47,921 bases of DNA, taken from assembly GCA_016188575.1 (NCBI GenBank), contig JACPHN010000149.1, positions 1-47,921 of the forward strand, read 5' to 3'. The DNA comes from Candidatus Schekmanbacteria bacterium. GTDB taxonomy: Bacteria > CSSED10-310 > JACPHN01. Every line of letters begins with the position of its first letter. Position 1 is the first letter of the stretch. The notes beneath the pieces were generated by a model that searched no databases, was not told the DNA's origin, and saw only the letters and a list, made by a program, of their open reading frames with translations. A program made the position numbers and the translations under genes. Shown here in pieces: positions 31,861-40,778 of the stretch.

Positions 31861-32276
31861 GGACTTGTACTCAATATCGCTTCCAGGTCAGCCGGAGTGT
31901 GGACGAGCAAAGTCCCGGACGCGAAATCCTCTGGGTTTCTTGTTACAATCGCCTCAGCTCCTGCCAGGCGGCCTGCTTCATGCAGCACTGCGTCTTCGTA
32001 ATCCGTGAAGGCCGTTGCCGCCGCCAGTTCAAGCACTGCCCGATCTACTGAAGCGACTTTGAAGATCATCAGGACCTTCCTCACGGCCATTATCGCCTTG
32101 TCTCGCCCTGCAACCTTCCCTACCAGGTAGTGGATAGTCGTCAGCGTCGTCGCCCCGATCAGTCCGCTCAGCTCTCCTCTCTCCACTCGGCCTATCAGAC
32201 GCGCTGCTATCTTGGAGTATGGCTCTCGGTCCAGCAGCACGTCGAGCACGACGTTGGTATCAAAGAGAACTATCAT
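31857..32276 (-). CDS. PIN-domain toxin (VapC-like)
   Basis: A 139-residue PIN nuclease. It begins MIVLFDTNVVLDVLLDREPY, with metal-binding Asp6 in DTN. A second acidic cluster FTDYEDAVLHE is at 90-100 and the last motif IVTRNPEDF is at 110-118. PIN toxins cleave tRNA or other RNA and are held inactive by their partner antitoxin. Its ATG overlaps the stop of the antitoxin gene (ATGA), the usual order antitoxin then toxin. The upstream operator is described separately. Confidence 0.85.
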   Translation of the reverse strand: MIVLFDTNVVLDVLLDREPYSKIAARLIGRVERGELSGLIGATTLTTIHYLVGKVAGRDKAIMAVRKVLMIFKVASVDRAVLELAAATAFTDYEDAVLHEAGRLAGAEAIVTRNPEDFASGTLLVHTPADLEAILSTSP

Positions 32277-32506
32277 CGATATTTCTCTTCGAGATACCTG
32301 TGGTAATCCTCCTCTGAGGCGCCTCGTGCCAGACCGAGAAGCTGCTTGGTGGCCGGCGGAAGCTCCTCGGTCTGCTGGGGCAGCTTCTCCAGCGTCGCCA
32401 GGTAATCGCTCACCAATCCAGAGAGGGTCTTTCCCTGCTGCTTGGCCCAGCGCTTACCGAACTCGATCAAGTCATCCTCGAGTCGCAGAGTCAGTTTTGT
32501 GTGCAT
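32273..32506 (-). CDS. antitoxin of the PIN toxin (DUF6364-like)
   Basis: A 77-residue protein. It begins MHTKLTLRLEDDLIEFGKRW, an N-terminal beta-strand plus helix typical of ribbon-helix-helix antitoxins, then GKTLSGLVSDYLATL, and ends in a charged tail (EEDYHRYLEEKYR) that would bind the toxin. The ATG has AGGAGG 6 nt upstream and its stop overlaps the toxin start. The RHH N-terminus should bind the inverted repeat 8 bp upstream of the start. Confidence 0.8.
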   Translation of the reverse strand: MHTKLTLRLEDDLIEFGKRWAKQQGKTLSGLVSDYLATLEKLPQQTEELPPATKQLLGLARGASEEDYHRYLEEKYR

Positions 32507-32514
32507 GGCTGCCT

Positions 32515-32549
32515 CCTGACGTATGGTTCTTCCCATATTATACGTCAGG
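32515..32549 (-). promoter_or_regulatory. operator/promoter palindrome of the toxin-antitoxin pair
   Basis: CCTGACGTAT at 32515-32524 and ATACGTCAGG at 32540-32549 are perfect 10-bp arms with a 15-bp spacer. Read on the minus strand, one arm contains the -10-like TATAAT and the other overlaps the AGGAGG ribosome site of the antitoxin gene, so binding would block both transcription and translation. This is a typical autoregulatory design for RHH/PIN pairs. Confidence 0.65.
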
Positions 32550-32578
32550 AAAATCCAGAAGGCCAGGGCAGGATCTGG

Positions 32579-32635
32579 CCTGAATCCACCGTCTGTGCGG
32601 CGTCTGTGCGACAGCGCCCCCTCCGTGGGCACTTT
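32579..32635. repeat. dispersed hairpin repeat, copy R7
   Basis: It shows only the 5' module TGAATCCACCGTCTGTGCGG then GCGACAGCGCCCCC; the terminal hairpin is missing or degenerate. It matches R9, differing in a few positions. Confidence 0.55.
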
Positions 32636-32826
32636 CCGCGCAGCTTGCGGTCTCACGGGCGGTGGATCCAGGTGAAGCAGGGGACGTGGCACGGATCCAA
32701 AGCGGCCGCGACCAGTCGACCGATCTGCGTCCTGGCGCCGTGCTTTCCTTGTGCTCGCCGCCGAGCTATGCTCAAGGCGGGGCTGACCGCGCGGGTGCGG
32801 TCCGGCCATTGCCGCGAGGAGTCGCG

Positions 32827-34524
32827 ATGGACATGGAGCAAACGCTGGTTGCCGCGGTGCTGAACGGCCTGGACGAACCCGCTGTACTGCTCGGGAGTGA
32901 TGGGCGCATCGTGCTCGGTAACGAGAGCTTTGCCGCCACCGTCGGAAGACATCGGGGAGAGCTGAGCGGGCAGCGCTGGGAAGCGTTCATCGCCGCTATC
33001 GACGGTGACGCGCAGGCGAGCGACGTCGTCACGCGCAGCTCGGCGTCCGGGTCCTGGCGCGGCAGCATGCGACTGCGCACCGCAATGCAGGGCACGGTGG
33101 AGACGAGTGCGCACATCGTGCGGGTAAATGAGGCCAGCGAGCAGTGCTTCCTGGCGACGTGGCGCCCCAGCTCGGGCGCGCAGCCCGCTGGGGGTGAGCG
33201 GGAAACCGATGAGATCGCGGCCCCCAACCGCCTATTGTTCTTCGACCGCCTGGAGCACGCTCTCGCCGCCGCCGAACGAGAGCGTAGGTCGCTGCTGCTT
33301 CTCGTCGTCGGGCTCGACGGTTTCACGCACCTCAATGATTGGCTCGGCTACGAAGCCGGGGACGACATCCTGGCGAGGGTTTCCGCGCGGCTCATGGACG
33401 CCATTCGCCGGGCGGACTCCTGCACGCGGGTTGGAGGTGATCAGTTCGGCCTGGTCATGCAACTCGCCGAGGGCGGCGACGCGACAACCGTGATGGAGAA
33501 GGTCATGGCGAGCATGCATGAGCCGCTCGCGGTGGCAGGCGAGGAAGTGCGGCTCACCGCGACAGTAGGAGCGAGTCTCTACCCGCACGACGGCAGCGAC
33601 GCTCGCTTGCTTTTCCAGAAGGCGAGCAGCGCGATGGTGCACGCCAAGCGCGAAGGGCGGGATCGCTGCGTGTTCTTCTCGGCGGAGCTGAATGCCCGGG
33701 CCCGAGCCCGCATCGACCTGGAGAACCGCTTGCGGGGAGCCGTGACGCGCGAGGAATTCGTGCTCCACTATCAGCCGAAGATCCACATCGACACCGACAT
33801 GATCGCCGGGGCCGAAGCGCTGCTGCGCTGGCGCGACCCGGAGGGCGCCCTGATTCCGCCGAGCGCCTTCGTGCCGATCGCCGAGCAGTGCGGGCTGATC
33901 CATAGCCTGGGCACGTGGGCGCTACGCACCGCGTGCCGGCAGGCCGTGGAATGGCAGGCACAAGGCCTGCCCGGCATCCGCGTGGCGGTCAACGTCTCGG
34001 CGAAGCAGTTCCTCGCGCCCGATTTCGTGGAGCTGGTGGCTCGCGCCCTCGCCGAGTCCGGGCTGGCGCCCCACTGGCTGGAGCTGGAGATCACTGAAAG
34101 CGTGTTCATGGGCGCCGTGGAGCGGACCATCGAACGGTTGTCATCGCTGCGCAGCCTCGGGGTTTTTCTCTCCATCGACGATTTCGGCACGGGATATTCG
34201 AGTCTGAGCTACCTGAGCCGCTTCCCGATCACGACGCTGAAAATCGACCGCAGCTTCGTCCAGGACCTCGAGACCAACCGCACCACGGCCGAGATCGCCC
34301 GCGCCATCATCGCGCTTTCGGTCGGCCTGGAGCTGGAAGTGATCGCGGAAGGTGCCGAAACCGCGGGGCACGTCGCCTTCCTTCGCACCCACGGTTGCCA
34401 CCTGGTGCAGGGGTTCTACTACAGCCGGCCACTGGCGCCCGAGCACTTCGCGGAGCTATTGCGGCTCGGCAAGCTGGGAGGGCGGGATGTGCCGCAGGAC
34501 GTGCCTGGGCCGGACACCATCTGA
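32827..34524 (+). CDS. PAS-GGDEF-EAL protein (c-di-GMP phosphodiesterase with degenerate GGDEF)
   Basis: A 565-residue protein. Residues 12-110 look PAS-like (VLLGSDGRIVLGNESFAATV). The GGDEF domain has GGDQF at 203-207, where Glu is replaced by Gln, so diguanylate cyclase activity is doubtful. The EAL domain has EALLRW at 330-335, NVSAKQF, ELEITES, DDFGTGYSSL (Asp451, Asp452) and KIDRSFV (Lys472), with the final EVIAEGAET, so phosphodiesterase activity is likely and the GGDEF may sense GTP. GAGGAG lies 6 nt before the ATG. Flagellar genes lie 6.4 kb downstream, and c-di-GMP often controls them. Confidence 0.9.
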   Translation: MDMEQTLVAAVLNGLDEPAVLLGSDGRIVLGNESFAATVGRHRGELSGQRWEAFIAAIDGDAQASDVVTRSSASGSWRGSMRLRTAMQGTVETSAHIVRVNEASEQCFLATWRPSSGAQPAGGERETDEIAAPNRLLFFDRLEHALAAAERERRSLLLLVVGLDGFTHLNDWLGYEAGDDILARVSARLMDAIRRADSCTRVGGDQFGLVMQLAEGGDATTVMEKVMASMHEPLAVAGEEVRLTATVGASLYPHDGSDARLLFQKASSAMVHAKREGRDRCVFFSAELNARARARIDLENRLRGAVTREEFVLHYQPKIHIDTDMIAGAEALLRWRDPEGALIPPSAFVPIAEQCGLIHSLGTWALRTACRQAVEWQAQGLPGIRVAVNVSAKQFLAPDFVELVARALAESGLAPHWLELEITESVFMGAVERTIERLSSLRSLGVFLSIDDFGTGYSSLSYLSRFPITTLKIDRSFVQDLETNRTTAEIARAIIALSVGLELEVIAEGAETAGHVAFLRTHGCHLVQGFYYSRPLAPEHFAELLRLGKLGGRDVPQDVPGPDTI

Positions 34525-34588
34525 TCGGACGTGAGGCGAGCTCTTCTGATCGTCCCCGGATTGCCAACCTTACCCGTGAGGTATCGCC

Positions 34589-36004
34589 ATGAGCGAGCTG
34601 TTACCCATCGGCACCCGAGCACCCCGTCCCACTGGGCCCGCCCAGCTCGGACCGGAATCTCCGCCGGCCGTTCCCGAGCGAGGAGTCGCTGACCGCACCG
34701 TCGGCACGGCGGGCGCCGATAGCTTCGATTCGGCGGCACCGGCGGCGACGCGCGAGGCGGTGGGAGCCGCCCGCACGGCCGTCCCAGCCGCCGGCATGGA
34801 GGCGGACACCTGGGCGCGCGGCTCCGACCTTGCGGGGCTGGCCGATCGCGGGGGCGGAAGCGGCGCGGGCGCCGCTGGAGAACCCGGCGGCGGAGTTGAG
34901 GTCGACCTCGGCGGCGGCGCGGCCAGGACGATGCTCGACCTGAGCCAACCGCTCGACCGGCAGCTTCCGGCACCATTCCGCCTCGAGGAAGCGTCCTTGT
35001 CGTTTCGCATGCCGGGCAACGTCGAGCTCAGCGGCGACTGGTCACATGAGGTGCGTACGACCGGACCCACGCGAGTGTGGCTGACCGCCGAGCGAAACGA
35101 GCTGCGTGCCACGTTTTCTCCGCCGCTGTTGATTGATGTGCAGTGGCCGATGAGCAACGTGGAGGTCAGTGGCGCGACCTGGGATTTTCGCAGCGGGAGA
35201 GTGAGTGATGTCGAGGTCGCCAACACGCAAGCGGTCGCCTTCGGCTCCGAAGGCCTGGTGCGGGATCGGGTGGAGGAGCTCATGAGCTCCATACTCTCCG
35301 GATCGCGCCTGGGTCGTCCCGGCTACGACCCATTCGCGGACGCGGATCTGTCGGGGTCAATCGCCCAGGTGCAGGAGAGCTTTCAGCGCGCCGCCCACGG
35401 GCCAGACGCGGGCGCTACCGCGGCGCTGGACGCCGGGGACCTCGACGAGGTGGGACTTCACGCCAGCGTCCGCGTGACCGAAGAGCTACGGCTTGGCCGC
35501 GACGGTGGCGGAGTGCGCATTCCCGCGGGATCGACGCTGGACTTTGGGATCTCGACCACTGCGGATGTGGCGTCGCTGGCCCGAGGCGAGATGCCGGCTC
35601 TTTCAGCGGTCTCCGTGTCCAGCTCCGGGATTGTGCTCGAGGCAAATGGCGTGGCGGTGGCAAGACTTCAGCAGTTCCGCATTCTCCCGGGGGGGACTGT
35701 GGACGTGCAGCGTTTCGAACCGCTCGGGACTCTGGCTGACGTGGGTGCCGGGGAAAGCCTGGTACGGCTCATCGGCGTGCTCGCGGCAGTGCGCAGCGGC
35801 GATGCCGGGGTGCTTGGGCGGTCACCTGAGGACGTGCTGGGGCCGCGGATCACCACGGGCGTCGCAGAGCGGCGGATAGAGCGCGAGATGACCGACGCCT
35901 TGCGCGAGCTGGTGCGCGGGCACCGCTTTGCCGTCCCGGGAATCGATCTGGCGTCGTTGCTGCGGCTAGCCGACAGCGGCACGGAGGACACCGGCGAGCC
36001 GTGA
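34589..36004 (+). CDS. large protein of unknown function
   Basis: A 471-residue protein with no signal peptide or TM. The first ~110 residues are a disordered, Ala/Gly/Pro-rich tail. The remainder is beta-rich: PFRLEEASLSFRMPGNVELS, VWLTAERNELRATFSPPLLI, VEVSGATWDFRSGRVSDVEV and ARLQQFRILPGGTVDVQRFE. Possible glycan- or lipid-binding sandwiches are suggested by the strand pattern but not shown. The start ATG has GAGG 7 nt upstream and lies 64 bp after the GGDEF/EAL gene on the same strand, so they may be co-transcribed. I recognise no family. Confidence 0.5.
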   Translation: MSELLPIGTRAPRPTGPAQLGPESPPAVPERGVADRTVGTAGADSFDSAAPAATREAVGAARTAVPAAGMEADTWARGSDLAGLADRGGGSGAGAAGEPGGGVEVDLGGGAARTMLDLSQPLDRQLPAPFRLEEASLSFRMPGNVELSGDWSHEVRTTGPTRVWLTAERNELRATFSPPLLIDVQWPMSNVEVSGATWDFRSGRVSDVEVANTQAVAFGSEGLVRDRVEELMSSILSGSRLGRPGYDPFADADLSGSIAQVQESFQRAAHGPDAGATAALDAGDLDEVGLHASVRVTEELRLGRDGGGVRIPAGSTLDFGISTTADVASLARGEMPALSAVSVSSSGIVLEANGVAVARLQQFRILPGGTVDVQRFEPLGTLADVGAGESLVRLIGVLAAVRSGDAGVLGRSPEDVLGPRITTGVAERRIEREMTDALRELVRGHRFAVPGIDLASLLRLADSGTEDTGEP

Positions 36005-36045
36005 GGCGGCCGCGCCGCGGCAGAAAGGCTCTGGCCATTCCTCTC

Positions 36046-36150
36046 TGAATCCACCGTCTGTTCGGTTGAGAGCTGTGCGGTCGCGTCGACGTCGAACAGG
36101 CGGTGGTGCAGTCAGGTCCCCCCCGCCATGCGTGCGGAGGAGGAGGAGGA
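36046..36150. repeat. dispersed hairpin repeat, copy R8
   Basis: TGAATCCACCGTCTGTTCGG is followed by AGAGCTGTGCGGTCG and an inverted copy of the 5' module (TCGAACAGGCGGTGG), then CCCCCCCGCCATGCGTGCGG. It sits in the 151-bp convergent gap between the 471-residue gene and the protease gene. Confidence 0.6.
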
Positions 36151-36155
36151 TGAGG

Positions 36156-37685
36156 TCAGCGAGCGCCGACGGTCGCGCTGGCGGCCGCGAGCGTGGTGAG
36201 AAAATCCACCTGCCCGGCACCCGTCTCAACGTCCCAGCCCGGCGCCAAGAGGTCGCGCGCACCGCCGGTGATCAGGCTCGCAACGTCGTCGGGCGCAAGC
36301 TCGGGGCGCACCGACCGCACCAGCGCCGCGAGCGCCGCGACTTCCGGGGCGGCCATGGACGTGCCAATTGCCCCGCCATAGACATGCTGGCCGGCCTCGT
36401 ACTTGCCATCGCTCGCCGCGGCCGTGGCAGCGTCGATCACCCAGGTGCTCCAGATCACTTCGGTCAGCTCCAGGCGCGGCCCTGCGCCCACGAAGTCCCC
36501 ACCGAACGCAGTCACGTCCACCTGCGCGTGATCACCACCGTAATCGGAGTATTTTGACCGCTCACCCTGAAGATTGCTGGAGCCGACGGCGATCACATGG
36601 TCGAGCGCCGCAGGGTAGGAGACACCGCAGGAGCGGTCGGCCTTGGCCGCGTTTCCGGTCGCCGCCACGACGATCACGCCGCGCTCGTAGGCGTAGCGGA
36701 CGGCCTCGATCATCGCATCCGGAGCCGGGACGTCGATGGTGCACAGCAGCTTCTGCGGCATGCCCAGGCTCATGCTGATGACGTCGACGTTCTTGTTCGC
36801 GGCGTAGAAGATGCCGTCCACGATCCAGGCGAGCTCGCCGCTGCCCTCGTCGTCCATCACGCGCACCGGCAGCACGCCCGCGCGGTTAGCGCCGAGCCCC
36901 GCAACGCCAAGGCCGTTGTCGAGCTCGGCGGCGATCAGACCCGCGACGTGTGTGCCATGTGCAACGCCCGCATCGGCGTAGCCGTCGCGATTGTTGTCCG
37001 CGCCGTCGCCATTGGCGGGGTCACCCGGCGTGTCCGTCGCGGGATCGGCGTCGCCGCTCGCGAAATCGTAGCCGCCGTCGACAACGGCACGGTGCAGATC
37101 GGGGTGCGACAGGGCGACACCGCTGTCGAGCACGGCCACGGTGGCGCTTCGCGCCGCCGCACCGGCGGGAAGCAAGAGGTCCCAGGCATCCGGGACATTC
37201 ATGGGCCGCAGGAAGTACTGATCGGCGTGGGAATCTTCCGGATGGCCGTCGTCGATGGCGTAGGGGTCGTCCGGGAGATACGACGAAGTGAGCTTCCAGT
37301 TGAGATCGACGCCGGCGAAGGCCGGGTCGGCGGCCAGTTGGGCGTACGCGTCGAGAGTGCGGGACACCGCGTCGCGCGCACTCGGGGCGGACAGCTCGAG
37401 ATCGACGCGAAGAATGGCGCGCGCTGGGGCACCAAGCGCGGTGATTTTCCTCGCGTGGTGGTGCGAGGCGAGGAGTGTGTGCGCGGCGGCGGTAGCCGCG
37501 GGGTTCTGCAGACGGACAATGAGGGAGCCGGGCACGAAGGGGGGGTGCGCGAAGATCTGTGGGTGCTGGCGAAGCTGTCGGGAGAGGGCCGCCGCATCCG
37601 GCGTGGGCTGCGCGGCGAGCGGAGCGGCAGCGACGGCAAGTGCCACGGCGCAACCGGAGAGAAGTCGAGCAAATGGGTTTTTCAC
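36156..37685 (-). CDS. secreted subtilisin-like serine protease (S8)
   Basis: A 509-residue protein. The GTG start at 37685 (GGAGG 7 nt upstream) opens a signal peptide (KNPFARLLSGCAVALAVAAA). A propeptide-like region (about 30-160) precedes the catalytic domain. The triad is Asp187 (VAVLDSGV), His243 (AHGTHVAG) and Ser443 (GTSMAAPE). A Ca-binding-like acidic loop (DADPATDTPGDPANGDGADN) lies between the Asp and His. The C-terminus ends soon after the catalytic core, so there is no large accessory domain. It probably works extracellularly or in the periplasm. Two Cys residues around the Ser side may form a disulphide. Confidence 0.9.
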   Translation of the reverse strand: MKNPFARLLSGCAVALAVAAAPLAAQPTPDAAALSRQLRQHPQIFAHPPFVPGSLIVRLQNPAATAAAHTLLASHHHARKITALGAPARAILRVDLELSAPSARDAVSRTLDAYAQLAADPAFAGVDLNWKLTSSYLPDDPYAIDDGHPEDSHADQYFLRPMNVPDAWDLLLPAGAAARSATVAVLDSGVALSHPDLHRAVVDGGYDFASGDADPATDTPGDPANGDGADNNRDGYADAGVAHGTHVAGLIAAELDNGLGVAGLGANRAGVLPVRVMDDEGSGELAWIVDGIFYAANKNVDVISMSLGMPQKLLCTIDVPAPDAMIEAVRYAYERGVIVVAATGNAAKADRSCGVSYPAALDHVIAVGSSNLQGERSKYSDYGGDHAQVDVTAFGGDFVGAGPRLELTEVIWSTWVIDAATAAASDGKYEAGQHVYGGAIGTSMAAPEVAALAALVRSVRPELAPDDVASLITGGARDLLAPGWDVETGAGQVDFLTTLAAASATVGAR

Positions 37686-37974
37686 GAGTGACCTCCGGAA
37701 CGGGTTGAGGAACGACGCTCCGGGATATGCAACTGGCGCGCCAGCTTGGGATTGGGGGTCGAAGTGGGTGCAAGGCCATTGTTGCGCTGGCGGAGGGGAG
37801 AGGGGTGCGACGGCGACATGCCGCAATGCGTCACGATGACGCATGGCAGCGTGCCTCTTGCCAGCCAACCTCGCAAAGCGCTAGGGTCATTCGCGCGAGC
37901 TAGCCAGCGGGCCGGCCTGTTCTCGCGCGCCCAAAAATAGTGGACCACACGCGCTTCAAGGAGCTGCCGACGAA

Positions 37975-38397
37975 ATGAAACAGGACGCCATGACAGAAGC
38001 CACGCTGACGCGCCTCAAGATCGTCACCGCGGTGCAACTCTTCAGCGTGCTCAGCCTGATCCCGGTGCTCTGGATAGTCGACACCTATCTGGAGCTCAAA
38101 CCGCCCGCGCTGTCGTTCCCCCCGCTCATCCTTCCCGCTCTTGGCGTGGCGGCCGCGGTCGCATCTCTGGTTGCGCGCAAGGCGCTCATGGCGAAGGTAC
38201 CGGAGGCGAGGACCGATGACGAGCGGCTCCAGCGCCTGATGGTGGCGGGTATCGTGCCGCAGGCGCTGGCGGAGGGGTGCGCGCTCATGGGCGTCGTCGG
38301 GTACTTTCTGGGCACCGGTCACGGCGCGCCGGAAATCGCCATCGGCATTGCCGCGGCGCTCATTCTGCTCTATCGGCCGCAGCCGGACCAGAACTGA
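37975..38397 (+). CDS. small four-TM membrane protein
   Basis: A 140-residue protein with four hydrophobic segments (AVQLFSVLSLIPVLWIV, LILPALGVAAAVASLVA, IVPQALAEGCALMGVVGYFL and PEIAIGIAAALILLY). The ATG at 37975 has AGGAG 11 nt upstream; MTEATL at 37990 (AGGA 6 nt upstream) is a likely alternative. The family is not recognised; it may share the divergent promoter with the protease gene. Confidence 0.6.
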   Translation: MKQDAMTEATLTRLKIVTAVQLFSVLSLIPVLWIVDTYLELKPPALSFPPLILPALGVAAAVASLVARKALMAKVPEARTDDERLQRLMVAGIVPQALAEGCALMGVVGYFLGTGHGAPEIAIGIAAALILLYRPQPDQN

Positions 38398-38406
38398 CGC
38401 GACGCC

Positions 38407-38787
38407 ATGCGGCTTCTCTTGCTCGGAGCCTCGGGTGAATGCGGGCGCCGGGTGGCGGTGTTCGCGCGCGAGCGCGGCCACGAGGTGACGGCAATCGTCC
38501 GGCCCGCGGCGCCACTCACCGCAGCTGTCGCCGGCGGCTGCCGCGTGATTCGCGCGGACGTCGGTGCGCCGGGCGTGATCCGTGAGGCGCTCGCTGGTCA
38601 GGATGCCGTGGTCTCTTGCCTCGGGTTGCGGCGCCGGGCAGCGTGGAACCCGTGGTCGCGGCTGCTGTCGCCCGCGGATCTCACCTCGCGGGTGGCGCGC
38701 CTGACCGCCGACGCGATGACCCGTCGCGGTGTCGCCAGGGTCGTCGCCCCGCGCCTGGCGCTTGCGCGGTCGCAGGCGATAGCGTAG
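38407..38787 (+). pseudogene. truncated NAD(P)-binding (NmrA-like) protein
   Basis: A 126-residue Rossmann-fold fragment beginning MRLLLLGASGECGRRVAVFA (dinucleotide loop GASGECG) and continuing GHEVTAIVRP, DAVVSCLGLRR and a helical segment VARLTADAMTRRGVARVVA. Family members are ~200-230 residues; the C-terminal substrate half is missing and the last residues do not follow the family. It starts 9 nt after the previous gene and may be a broken remnant. Confidence 0.6.
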
Positions 38788-38857
38788 ACTGTCGCAGTGT
38801 AGCGCGTTCGCCTCGACATCGTCTCGAGGACTCGTATCTCCGCCTGGGAACGCGCGC

Positions 38858-40132
38858 ATGGGCAAGCGGAGCGCGATCCTGATCAACCAGATGCAAGCCA
38901 GCGTCCAGTACCTCGCCATCGGCGATGAGCTTCTGGCCGGCGAAGTCCAGGAGGGCAACGGTTACGCTCTCGCCTCCTACCTCAGCGGCCGCGGCCTGCG
39001 CCTGGCGGGGGTGCGTTTCGTGTCGGACGACCTTGACGCCATTATCCGGAACCTGCACGACCTCGTCACCGAGAAGGCGCTCGTCATCACCTCCGGGGGG
39101 CTCGGGCCGACCGACGACGATCGCACGCGCGCGGCCGTAGCCGCCGCCGCTGGCGTGGCGCTGCGCTGCGACGGCGCGATCGTGGCGGCGCTGGAGAAGC
39201 GGTATGAAGAGCGCGGTATGGCGTTCCCGCGCGCCAATGTGCGGCAAGCCATGTTCCCCGTGGGCGCGGACGTGCTCGCGAATCCGCTCGGCACGGCCCC
39301 CGGTTTTGCACTGCCCATCGGCGACAGTGTAGTCGCCTGTTTCCCCGGAGTGCCGCGCGAGCTCGCGGTGATGATCGAGGAGCACGTCCCCGCCCTGCTC
39401 GCGCGCCTCGGCATTGCGCCCAAGGACGCGGAGGAACGCACGTTTCGGATTTTCGGCATCGCGGAAAGCGCGCTCCAGGATCTGCTTTCGGGCCTTCCCG
39501 GCCATGCCGACATCGCCATTCGTTCCTTGCCATCGTTTCCTGAAATACGCCTCGAGCTGCGCGCGATCCATGGCGGGGCGGACCTCGATGGGTTCTCCGC
39601 CGCCGTGCGCCGCGAGCTGGGCTGGAGGGTGTTCGCGGAGAGCCGCAGCGAGTCGTTTCCCGCCTCGGTCGTGGCGGCGCTTCGCCGCCACGGGCGGAGC
39701 CTGGCCACCGCGGAGTCGTGCACGGGCGGATTGCTCGGCCATCTGATCACGCAGGCGCCGGGCGCCAGTGCAGCCTATATCGGCGGGGTCGTCGCCTACG
39801 CGGACGCAGTGAAGAAAGAAATGCTCGGCGTCCCCTCCACGGTGCTGGACGCTCATGGTGCCGTTAGCGAGCAGGTGGCGCGGGCGATGGCAGTAGAGGT
39901 GCGCGCGAGGTTTGGCACAGACCTGGGGCTCGCCACGACGGGAATCGCGGGCCCGACGGGCGCAGTGGCCGGCAAGCCTGTTGGCACCGTGCACATCGCC
40001 CTGTCCACGCCGGAGGGGGTCGTTCATGAGCACCAGCTCTTCTCCGGGTTCGATCGCCGCATGTTCAAGCGGTTGGTCGCCTACCGGGCGCTGTCGCGCG
40101 TGCGGTGCTGGCTGGATTTCCCGGCGGGATAG
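38858..40132 (+). CDS. cinA: CinA-family protein (nicotinamide-nucleotide amidase)
   Basis: A 424-residue protein of the competence/damage-inducible family. The N-terminal MoaB/Mog-like domain shows AIGDELLAGEV, VITSGGLGPTDDDRTR and FPGVPRELAVM. The C-terminal PncC-like domain carries ESCTGGLLGHLIT, GGVVAYADAVKKEMLGV and TTGIAGPTG. PncC/CinA deamidates nicotinamide mononucleotide in pyridine-nucleotide recycling. The true start may be ATG 38891 (MQASVQYLAIGDELL), which fits the usual family N-terminus; no strong ribosome site decides it. Confidence 0.9.
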   Translation: MGKRSAILINQMQASVQYLAIGDELLAGEVQEGNGYALASYLSGRGLRLAGVRFVSDDLDAIIRNLHDLVTEKALVITSGGLGPTDDDRTRAAVAAAAGVALRCDGAIVAALEKRYEERGMAFPRANVRQAMFPVGADVLANPLGTAPGFALPIGDSVVACFPGVPRELAVMIEEHVPALLARLGIAPKDAEERTFRIFGIAESALQDLLSGLPGHADIAIRSLPSFPEIRLELRAIHGGADLDGFSAAVRRELGWRVFAESRSESFPASVVAALRRHGRSLATAESCTGGLLGHLITQAPGASAAYIGGVVAYADAVKKEMLGVPSTVLDAHGAVSEQVARAMAVEVRARFGTDLGLATTGIAGPTGAVAGKPVGTVHIALSTPEGVVHEHQLFSGFDRRMFKRLVAYRALSRVRCWLDFPAG

Positions 40133-40252
40133 CGCAGCCGCACGGGGTGTAGGCGCGCGTTCCCGGTGCGCAGCGCTTGCCTGGAGGACACCAGGGAAGC
40201 AGTGTAGGTACTGGGAAGCAATAATAGTGAATAAGAGAAAGGAAAATCTGAA

Positions 40253-40699
40253 ATGACTTTGTTGTGGCTACCCGAGTACGCCGTCGACGTCTCGTCGATC
40301 GACGCGCAGCACCGCGAGCTCTTCGACCGCATCAACGAGCTCCGGGGCGCCATGAGGTCCGGCAAGGGTCGCGAGGCGCTCGAGAAAACGATGGAGTTTC
40401 TCCGCTCCTACATCGTCACGCACTTCCGGCACGAGGAGCGGCTGATGGTGGCGTCCGCGTACCCGGGGATGCCAGCGCACCTTGCTGCGCATCGGGAGTT
40501 CGAAACGCAGCTCGCCGAGCTGGAAAGTAGGGTGCGCCGGTCGGGATCGACCGTCGACGCAGTGATCGCCAACAACCACCTGCTGAGCTCGTGGTGGATC
40601 GCTCACATCCGGGGGCTCGACGTGGGGTTCGGAAAATTCCTGGTGGCGCGCCAGGCATTCGAGAAACCGGGAGTCTTGCCTGAGGTTGCGGTGCACTGA
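40253..40699 (+). CDS. bacteriohemerythrin
   Basis: A 148-residue O2-binding protein. Ligands in the family pattern: His20 (DAQHRELF), His57 and Glu61 (THFRHEE), His76 and His80 (HLAAHREF), and His118 with Asp123 (WWIAHIRGLDVGF). It follows a short AT-rich leader; AAAGGA lies 9 nt before the ATG. Such proteins carry or sense oxygen and are often linked to chemotaxis. It ends 267 bp before flgB. Confidence 0.9.
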   Translation: MTLLWLPEYAVDVSSIDAQHRELFDRINELRGAMRSGKGREALEKTMEFLRSYIVTHFRHEERLMVASAYPGMPAHLAAHREFETQLAELESRVRRSGSTVDAVIANNHLLSSWWIAHIRGLDVGFGKFLVARQAFEKPGVLPEVAVH

Positions 40700-40778
40700 G
40701 TCTTGACGACAGGCGGGTCACCGGGCAAACTTTTCCGCCCCGATCAGGGCGGAAGCGCTGGAAGGTGTGGGCCGAGCT

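Larger units (their letters stand above)
32507..32826. other. 320-bp divergent region between the toxin-antitoxin pair and the GGDEF/EAL gene
   Basis: It contains the operator above and a short copy of the dispersed repeat (R7) at 32579-32635, beginning TGAATCCACCGTCTGTGCGG and ending before GTGGGCACTTTCC. No gene is supported in it. Confidence 0.5.

Noticed and set aside
32600-32700. Sigma-54-like promoter before the GGDEF/EAL gene (GGCAC with GC 10 nt later)
   Set aside because: The -12 element lacks the TTGC core, so the match is poor compared with that before flgB.
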